The notes under the pieces were generated by a model, which had not been told where the DNA came from, ran no database searches, and saw nothing but the letters and a program-made list of their open reading frames with translations. Source: CAYSIX01 sp964431205 (GTDB lineage Bacteria; Planctomycetota; Phycisphaerae; Phycisphaerales; Phycisphaeraceae). Taken from it: a stretch of DNA of 12,363 bases. The translations under genes and the position numbers were made by a program. Below, piece after piece: positions 8,186 to 12,363 of the stretch (position 1 is its first letter; every line of letters starts with the position of its first letter). The stretch covers positions 1 to 12,363 of the forward strand of contig CAYSIX010000119.1 in the NCBI GenBank assembly GCA_964431205.1. Reading direction: 5' to 3'.

Positions 8186-9006
8186 TCGCCCTCGGGCTCG
8201 TCACGGTCCAGGTACTCGTCCGGCAGGTCCTCGAGCTTGCGGGCGACCATGGCCACGTAGTACAGCGGCTCGCCGGTGATCGCCAGGCGGTGGCAGTAGC
8301 GCCGCCACGCCTCGATGCGGATCACGCGCTGGCGGGACAGCCGGCGGATGAGCTGGCTGAAGCCCGACGTGTCCTGCTCGTGGATGAAGTCCTCCTTGAT
8401 GTTGAACGCCAGCCAGCCGGGCGTGTCGATGATGTCCAGGCCCTTGATGAACGCGTCGGCGGGGATGTCGCCGAAGCCCAGCGCCGCCACGGTGCTCAGG
8501 CAGTTCAGGTCCGTTCGACGCAGGTGTTCCTCCTGCCGCTCGGGCAGGTCGGTCAGGTCGGTGACCAGGTAGTCCTCGTACACCTTCGGCCGATCCCGCA
8601 GCGTCGCCTCCTTCGCTTCGGGGATGATGTCGATGCCGACGATCTTGCGGGCCCCGCGGGACTTGAGCTCCTCGCCCACCATGCCGTTGCCGGCGCCCAG
8701 GTCGAGCACCTTCAGGTCGTTGGGCTCGTCCTTGTGATCACTGAGCACGTCCTCGAGCAGCCCGGCGACGCGCTTCGGCGAGCTGCACTCGAGCAGCTCG
8801 TAGAAGATCGCCTCGTACAGGCCCGGCACGGTGTACACCTCGTGGTAGTCGTGGAATCGGATCCGGTGCCAGTCGTCGCTGTCCGGGTCCAGGCGGACCT
8901 CACACCACTCCTCGTCCTGATCCAGTCCCCGCTCGGAGGGGAATCGGATCTCGAAGGGCAGGTCATTGGCATTGGCAATCCGGGCGAGTTTCTCTCGCAT
9001 CAACAT
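8182..9006 (-). CDS. Class I SAM-dependent methyltransferase, first gene of transporter operon
   Basis: A 274-residue soluble protein with a Rossmann-type methyltransferase core. Motif I is VLDLGAGNGMVGEEL (100-114), followed by an acidic second-strand end in KIVGIDIIPEA and a motif IV-like region LNCLSTVAALGFGDIP. The N-terminal 95 residues (DYHEVYTVPGLYEAIFYELL) form a cap-like segment shared, from memory, with bacterial methyltransferases resembling METTL27. The substrate is unknown; I see no sequence sign of glycine/sarcosine N-methyltransferase or EgtD. The ribosome site AAAGGAAG lies about 6 nt before the ATG at 9006; a second ATG at 9000 is less well spaced. The 4-nt overlap with the ATPase gene ties it to the importer. 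Product or substrate transport by that importer is the natural inference. Confidence 0.85.
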   Translation of the reverse strand: MLMREKLARIANANDLPFEIRFPSERGLDQDEEWCEVRLDPDSDDWHRIRFHDYHEVYTVPGLYEAIFYELLECSSPKRVAGLLEDVLSDHKDEPNDLKVLDLGAGNGMVGEELKSRGARKIVGIDIIPEAKEATLRDRPKVYEDYLVTDLTDLPERQEEHLRRTDLNCLSTVAALGFGDIPADAFIKGLDIIDTPGWLAFNIKEDFIHEQDTSGFSQLIRRLSRQRVIRIEAWRRYCHRLAITGEPLYYVAMVARKLEDLPDEYLDRDEPEGE

Positions 9007-9150
9007 AGTCGCTTCCTTTCATTACAGGTCCCAAGACCAGTTCAGAACAGGGGGCCGGTCGGGGGCAGCGCAGCGAAATCACAAACCCACGCGCTGCGGA
9101 TCCGCCTTTCGGCGACACGGGCTCCGGTTGGAGCGGCTCCCCAAAGACCC
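9007..9150 (-). promoter_or_regulatory. Structured leader of the methyltransferase-transporter operon
   Basis: If transcription starts near 9145 on the minus strand, the leader is about 140 nt. It contains three possible hairpins in order: GCTCC/GGAGC (9121-9134), CGCC-GAAA-GGCG with a GNRA loop (9102-9113 region), and GCAGCGC/GCGCTGC (9065-9097, 19-nt loop). I compared it by eye with SAM, SAH and glycine riboswitch signatures and saw no convincing match. The rest of the 9007-9329 gap holds the two divergent promoters. Confidence 0.35.
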
Positions 9151-9151
9151 C

Positions 9152-9179
9152 TTGCTAACAAGATGCGCCGGGTTGTCAA
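9152..9179 (-). promoter_or_regulatory. Possible promoter of the methyltransferase-transporter operon
   Basis: On the minus strand TTGACA (9174-9179) is followed after 16 nt by TAGCAA (9152-9157). The -35 box is perfect; the -10 box is weak. Confidence 0.4.
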
Positions 9180-9182
9180 CCC
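9170..9182. promoter_or_regulatory. Palindrome GGGTTG-T-CAACCC, possible operator
   Basis: A perfect 6-bp inverted repeat with a 1-nt centre that covers the TTGACA -35 box of the minus-strand promoter. This is a position where a repressor or activator could act. It lies between divergent efp and the transporter operon. Confidence 0.4.
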
Positions 9183-9240
9183 CTCGACGCGTAAATCGTG
9201 TGAAAATCGCCGCTAACGACGCGTGAGGCACGATCGACAC

Positions 9241-9269
9241 TTGCGAAAATCCGCACGCGCGTCAATAAT
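9241..9269 (+). promoter_or_regulatory. Possible efp promoter
   Basis: TTGCGA at 9241-9246, a 17-nt spacer, and AATAAT at 9264-9269 form an AT-rich patch about 60 bp before the efp start codon. The match to consensus is moderate. Confidence 0.4.
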
Positions 9270-9329
9270 GCTCGGCTCGGTCGGGACGGCACGCGCCGCC
9301 CCGAAACCGCACCCTAGGAGCCTCACAGA

Positions 9330-9884
9330 GTGAAAGCCAACGACATCAAACCCGGCATGGCGGTCAACGCCGACGGCCAGATCTGGCTCGTCACCCGCAC
9401 CGAGCACGTCAAGCCCGGCAAGGGCCCCGCGTTCGTCCAGGCCAAGATGAAAAACCTCCAGACCGGCACCAACATCGAGAAGCGCCTGCGATCCACCGAG
9501 GAGGTCGATCAGATCAACCTCGACCGCCGCGAGATCGAGTACCTCTACTCCGACGCCAGCGGCGCCGTGTTCATGGACAACGAAACGTTCGACCAGATCA
9601 CCATCCCCGAGGACGTGCTCGGCGACGCGCTGCTGTACATGAAGCCCAACACCCGCATCACCGGGCTGGTCTACAACGGCAACGTGATCAGCATCGAGCT
9701 GCCCGCCGCCGTCGACCTCGAGGTCACCGAGACCCCCCCGGGGATCAAGAACGCCACCGCCACCAACCAGCTCAAGGAAGCCACTCTCGAGACCGGGCTC
9801 AAGACCCGCGTCCCGCCGTTTATCAGCAACGGCGAGACGATCCGCATCTCGACCACGACCGGCGAGTATCTCAGCCGGGTGTAA
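9330..9884 (+). CDS. efp: Elongation factor P
   Basis: A 184-residue translation factor that binds between the P and E sites and rescues ribosomes stalled at polyproline stretches. All three domains are present: an N-terminal KOW-like domain with the exposed loop VKPGKGPAFV (Lys31 equivalent to the modified Lys34 of E. coli EF-P), a central OB domain (IEYLYSDASGAVFMDNETFDQI), and a C-terminal OB domain with the family signature near ATLETGLKTRVPPFI and the final GEYLSRV. Length is normal. The start codon is GTG at 9330, preceded by TAGGAG (9315-9320) at 9 nt. No modification gene (epmA, earP, ymfI type) lies in the window, so the modification state of Lys31 cannot be told. The 8-bp repeat begins immediately after the stop. 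Confidence 0.97.
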   Translation: MKANDIKPGMAVNADGQIWLVTRTEHVKPGKGPAFVQAKMKNLQTGTNIEKRLRSTEEVDQINLDRREIEYLYSDASGAVFMDNETFDQITIPEDVLGDALLYMKPNTRITGLVYNGNVISIELPAAVDLEVTETPPGIKNATATNQLKEATLETGLKTRVPPFISNGETIRISTTTGEYLSRV

Positions 9885-9885
9885 A

Positions 9886-9939
9886 ATCGGGTGATCGGGT
9901 GATCGGGTGATCGGGTGATCGGGTGATCGGGTGATCGGG
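9886..9939. repeat. 8-bp tandem repeat (ATCGGGTG)x6 plus partial copy
   Basis: Six perfect ATCGGGTG units (9886-9933) are followed by ATCGGG (9934-9939), starting 2 nt after the efp stop. Each unit carries a GATC at the junction. The period is not a multiple of three, and no coding role is visible. Confidence 0.95.
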
Positions 9940-9982
9940 CATGTTTGGCGGGCGATCGATGATCGCCGTGCGAGGCGCGCAG

Positions 9983-11095
9983 ATGACGGGGACAAGCGTT
10001 ACGCGACCCGGGTCACTGGCCATCGCGCTGCTCGTATGGGTATTCCCGAGTTTCACGCTCGCCGCGTCACCACCCGAGCAAGTGCCGGCGGCACGGGGAG
10101 TGTGGCAGCGCATCACGGCGTCGCTCGACGCGATCGAGGGTGAGCTGCCGCGGGTCGTCGAGGCGGCCGAGCGCGCCGCCGAGGCGACGGTCGAGCGTGG
10201 GGCGTCGTTCGCCGTCGGCGGGGATGAGGGGCTGGCGATCGAGCTCCGCCGGGCGCCTGGGGCGTGGGCGGCGCCGCCGGTCGGTTACGGCGAGCCCGAC
10301 GCCGTGCGCATCGAGGCGGAGCGCGACCGGGTGACGCTGGCCGGCGTGGCGTTTGATACGTCGGATCCCGTTCATCGCCTGGCGCTGCTGTGGACCTGGC
10401 AGGTCGAGTGGTTCGCGGCGTGCACGCGTCGCGGCGAGACGCCGGTGATCCGCCGGAGCCCGCTGATCGACACGCGGCTGGCTCGGCACCGGCGTTACGG
10501 CGAGCAACGGTTTCACCACGACCGCTGGCTGGAGCCGATCGAGCCGGGCGCGCTCGGGAGCGCGTACCTCGACGGCGTTCGCGGCGTGCTGCGCGACGTG
10601 GGCACGGCGAGCTGGGGCGACCTGACGGCGACGGCGCGGCGCGCCACGCGGACGCTCAACGCCGGCGGTCGCGTGTTCGTGCGGTTCGGCGGGCGGACGC
10701 TGGCGCACCAGTTCGAGGCGGCGGCCGAGGCGTTCGACGCGCGGTGGCCGTGGACGCTGCTGGATCACGACGGGTCGGACGCGGCGCGGCCGAGCCCGGG
10801 CCCGGGCGACCTGCTGCTGGCTGTCGGGGACGCCGAGCCCCCGGATGCCGACGCGTGGGGCGAGCCGGACATGCTGCTCCAGGCCGGCCGCGGCATCGCG
10901 TGGGTCGTCAACGGTCACGGCGTGGACCGTCGGCGGATGCCCGCGCGCGACGTGCTGGTGGACCTGTGGTGCCCGTACGGCGACGGGGTGGTGCGCGTCG
11001 AGCACTACGACGCGCGGGTAGGGCCGGCCGGCGGCGTCGTCGCCACGGCCGTCTGGGCGGCGCTGAGCGCCGAGGTCGCCTCCCGTCACGAATGA
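9983..11095 (+). CDS. Secreted sugar-isomerase-like (SIS-related) protein, function unknown
   Basis: A 370-residue protein. The start at 9983 is chosen because GAGG lies 7 nt upstream and the product then opens with a signal peptide (MTGTSVTRPGS, hydrophobic LAIALLVWVFPSFTLA, cleavage near AA-S). In-frame ATGs at 9941 and 9959 are possible, but the first abuts the tandem repeat without a ribosome site. The mature part resembles planctomycete proteins annotated as sugar isomerases that seem to hold two SIS-like halves: the segment LALLWTWQVEWFAACTRRGE followed by ETPVIRRSP, then FHHDRWLEPIEPGALGSAYL, and a C-terminal WCPYGDGVVRVEHYD with PAGGVVATAVWAALSAEV. I recognise this by recall only. Substrate and activity are unknown, and an exported location is unusual for the SIS fold. 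It follows efp on the same strand. Confidence 0.75.
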   Translation: MTGTSVTRPGSLAIALLVWVFPSFTLAASPPEQVPAARGVWQRITASLDAIEGELPRVVEAAERAAEATVERGASFAVGGDEGLAIELRRAPGAWAAPPVGYGEPDAVRIEAERDRVTLAGVAFDTSDPVHRLALLWTWQVEWFAACTRRGETPVIRRSPLIDTRLARHRRYGEQRFHHDRWLEPIEPGALGSAYLDGVRGVLRDVGTASWGDLTATARRATRTLNAGGRVFVRFGGRTLAHQFEAAAEAFDARWPWTLLDHDGSDAARPSPGPGDLLLAVGDAEPPDADAWGEPDMLLQAGRGIAWVVNGHGVDRRRMPARDVLVDLWCPYGDGVVRVEHYDARVGPAGGVVATAVWAALSAEVASRHE

Positions 11096-11100
11096 TCGAA

Positions 11101-11226
11101 CGCGAGGCGGGGCTCCGCGGCTAAGCTCGAAGCGCGGAACTCGGAACCGGCCCCGCGCGGGGCGTTGCCCCGCCGCTAAACGATGCCGGCTGGGAGCGCC
11201 CGCGAGGCGTGGCCCGGCGGCTAAAC
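11101..11226. repeat. Three GC-hairpin units ending GCTAAAC/GCTAAGC
   Basis: Three related units, 11101-11126, 11154-11181 and 11201-11226, each have a GC-rich possible hairpin followed by GCTAAGC or GCTAAAC. Units 1 and 3 start exactly 100 bp apart and match at 22 of 26 positions. Unit 2 has a perfect 7-bp stem, GCGGGGC-GTT-GCCCCGC. This fills the gap between two plus-strand genes and resembles intergenic repeats I recall from planctomycete genomes. There is no T-run, so a classical terminator is not supported. Confidence 0.75.
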
Positions 11227-11236
11227 TTGAGGCGTG

Positions 11237-12022
11237 GTGACATCGACGCATGCGCTGCCGCGCCTGTACACCGACCTGGCCGAGCTGTGGCCGCTGCTCA
11301 GCCCGCCCGCGGATTACGCAGGGGACGCCGCGATCCTGCTCGAGCGGCTCGACGCGCACTTCGCGGCCGCGGCGGCGTCCGTGACCGCAACACGCCGCAC
11401 GCTGCTCGAGCTCGGCGTCGGCGGGGGCCACGCTCTGCATCACCTCGCGCCCCACTTCGTCTGCACCGCGGTGGACCTGTCCGAGCCGATGCTGAGCCAC
11501 TGCCGCCGGCTGAACCCGGACGTCGAGACCGTCGTCGGTGACATGCGGACGCTGCGCCTCGGCCGCACGTTCGACGCCGTGCTCGTCCACGACGCGATCG
11601 ACTACATGCTCGATGAGGCCGAGGCGCGCGCGACCGTGGAGACGGTCGCGGCCCACCTGTCGCCGGGCGGGATCGCGCTCGTCGCCCCGACCTACACCCG
11701 CGAGTCGTTCGTCGAGGGCGACGCCGACGGCGATCAGCAGCACGACCCGCAGCGCGGCCTCACGCTCACATACCGCACGCGCGTTCACGACCCGGACCCG
11801 GCCGACACCACGTTCGAGCTGCGGCTGACCATGACGATCCGGCGCGGCGGCCGCGTCGAGCACGTCGAGGACCGTCACCGCTGCGGCCTGTTCAGCGAGG
11901 CGCAGTGGCTCGCGATGCTCGGCGAGGCCGGGCTCGACGGCCGCGTGATCGAGGCGCGCGACGCGGCGTGGACGCTCTTCTCGGCAACGCGTCGCGTTCA
12001 GCGGGCGATCGGCGTGCGGTGA
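11237..12022 (+). CDS. Class I SAM-dependent methyltransferase
   Basis: A 261-residue soluble methyltransferase. The N-terminal helix YTDLAELWPLLSPPADY (11-27) is a recurring opening of this family. Motif I is LLELGVGGGH (56-65), the ribose-binding acidic residue is Asp80 in VDLSEPML, and then come VVGDMRTLRLGRTFDAVLVH and a post-core HLSPGGIALVAP. The fold matches Methyltransf_25-like enzymes; the substrate is unknown. It starts with GTG. Two adjacent GTG codons (11234, 11237) are possible, and GAGG at 11229-11232 fits the second better. It is not homologous in detail to the methyltransferase at 8182-9006. The last 25 bp overlap an antisense transposase-like remnant, so the final residues (about VQRAIGVR) may derive from that insertion. 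Confidence 0.88.
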   Translation: MTSTHALPRLYTDLAELWPLLSPPADYAGDAAILLERLDAHFAAAAASVTATRRTLLELGVGGGHALHHLAPHFVCTAVDLSEPMLSHCRRLNPDVETVVGDMRTLRLGRTFDAVLVHDAIDYMLDEAEARATVETVAAHLSPGGIALVAPTYTRESFVEGDADGDQQHDPQRGLTLTYRTRVHDPDPADTTFELRLTMTIRRGGRVEHVEDRHRCGLFSEAQWLAMLGEAGLDGRVIEARDAAWTLFSATRRVQRAIGVR

Positions 12023-12165
12023 CGCTCCCTCGCCGGCCCGAACGCGTGCGGCTCGTACGGCCGCACGAAGTCGGGCCACGAGCCCCGCGGGTCGCTGGGC
12101 AGCCAGAATCCATAACACCCCCCGCATGACGTGACAGGCCCGGACCGTCGAGACGATGGTACCAT
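11998..12165 (-). pseudogene. Transposase-like remnant (YGFWLP-DPRGSW family), probable frameshift, N-terminal fragment
   Basis: An uninterrupted minus-strand frame of 55 codons contains YGFWLPSDPRGSWPDFV. I recall this motif from the N-terminus of REP-associated-transposase-like hypothetical proteins in planctomycetes (usual form YGFWLPNDPRGSWSDFV). The piece normally preceding it (RACHV-x-x-YGFW) is present but in another frame: TVRACHVMRG reads up to a run of six G (plus-strand C6 at 12118-12123). Removing one G would join them. The frame stops at 11998-12000, far short of a full protein, inside the methyltransferase 3' end. It could instead be a 55-residue small protein from the ATG at 12165, which I think less likely. 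Confidence 0.5.
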
Positions 12166-12181
12166 ACGGGCCGGTCCGGGC
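12138..12181. repeat. Nested inverted repeat
   Basis: Outer arms GCCCGGACCG (12138-12147) and CGGTCCGGGC (12172-12181) are perfect 10-bp complements. Almost at their centre lies the palindrome ATGGTACCAT (12156-12165). It adjoins the transposase-like remnant. A REP-type palindrome, an operator or a bidirectional terminator core are possible; there is no T-run. Confidence 0.7.
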
Positions 12182-12188
12182 GTGAGCG

Positions 12189-12229
12189 CGGCCCGAGGAC
12201 CGGGCCGAACGCGGCGATCTCCGATCGCC
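12189..12229. repeat. Two further hairpins in the leader region of the last gene
   Basis: CGGCCCG-AGGAC-CGGGCCG (12189-12207) and GGCGATC-TCC-GATCGCC (12213-12229) each have perfect 7-bp stems. With 12138-12181 they make three consecutive stem-loops before the gene at 12310. The remaining intergenic DNA to 12309 contains three copies of a CGATCGCCCGC-like word and no recognisable promoter. Confidence 0.6.
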
Positions 12230-12309
12230 CGCTGAACCGAAGAGGCGACCGCCCGCCGGACGGACGATCGCCCGCCGAGTCACACGACACCCAACGGCGA
12301 AGAGACGAC

Positions 12310-12363
12310 ATGACCGACACGACGCTGACCCGCCCGGCGCCGCTCTCCCCGGCCGATAAGGCC
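12310..12363 (+). CDS. N-terminal start of an unidentified gene, cut by window end
   Basis: An ATG at 12310 opens a frame that stays open for 18 codons to the window edge (MTDTTLTRPAPLSPADKA). The third positions are almost all G or C, as in the real genes here. The upstream GAAGAGACGAC offers only a weak ribosome site. The residues are too few to name a family. Confidence 0.5.
   Translation, partial: MTDTTLTRPAPLSPADKA

Noticed and set aside
5894..8260. A 788-codon plus-strand open frame across the transporter genes
   Set aside because: The translation is a repetitive Asp/Gly/Arg/His-rich shadow. The minus strand has clear ABC transporter motifs throughout.
9886..9939. CRISPR-like array
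   Set aside because: 8-bp units are directly adjacent with no spacers, and no cas genes are present.
9213..9995. Minus-strand frame containing repeated SPDHPITR units
   Set aside because: It is the translation of the 8-bp tandem repeat plus the antisense of efp; no independent coding evidence.
10067..12283. A 738-codon open frame on the minus strand across the SIS-like and methyltransferase genes
   Set aside because: Arg/His/Pro-rich low-complexity translation with no motif. It is the GC-bias shadow of two well supported plus-strand genes.

Overview
The window is G+C-rich (by eye about two thirds) and most likely comes from a planctomycete, possibly Phycisphaerae-like. The clues are two secreted proteins that combine dockerin-like Asp/Gly calcium loops with a PEP-CTERM sorting tail, a secreted sugar-isomerase-like protein of a type I recall mainly from Planctomycetota, and GC-hairpin intergenic repeats ending in GCTAAAC.

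Left part (1-4531). A minus-strand sodium:solute symporter has an abnormal, short C-terminus that runs into an AT-rich stretch at the window edge. Diverging from it are two tandem, clearly paralogous secreted GHL10 (DUF187-type) glycoside-hydrolase-like proteins. Each has its own near-consensus sigma-70 type promoter (TTGACA, 16 nt, TAATAT). The two promoters and ribosome binding sites are conserved, while the rest of the leader has diverged.

Middle (4593-9006, minus strand). This is an apparent operon: a class I SAM methyltransferase, an OpuBA/EgtV-like ABC ATPase without CBS domains (start overlaps the methyltransferase stop as ATGA), and a one-polypeptide permease plus substrate-binding protein of the OpuB/OpuC/EgtU class. 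An outer-membrane beta-barrel protein follows downstream. A dispersed-type inverted repeat separates the ATPase from the permease gene. The operon leader is rich in possible hairpins. A dedicated methyltransferase coupled to a quaternary-amine-type importer is the best candidate here for an undescribed system: import and methylation, or methylation and uptake, of a betaine or ergothioneine-like compound. The substrate is not determined by the sequence.

Right part (9330-12363, plus strand). efp (elongation factor P) is followed directly by an 8-bp tandem repeat. Next come a secreted SIS-like protein of unknown function, a three-copy hairpin repeat, a second unrelated SAM methyltransferase, and an antisense transposase-like remnant with a probable frameshift that overlaps the methyltransferase 3' end. 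A strongly palindromic intergenic region precedes the first 18 codons of an unidentified gene. No tRNA, rRNA, CRISPR array or intact insertion sequence was seen. Many long overlapping frames on the opposite strands are GC-bias shadows and were left out.
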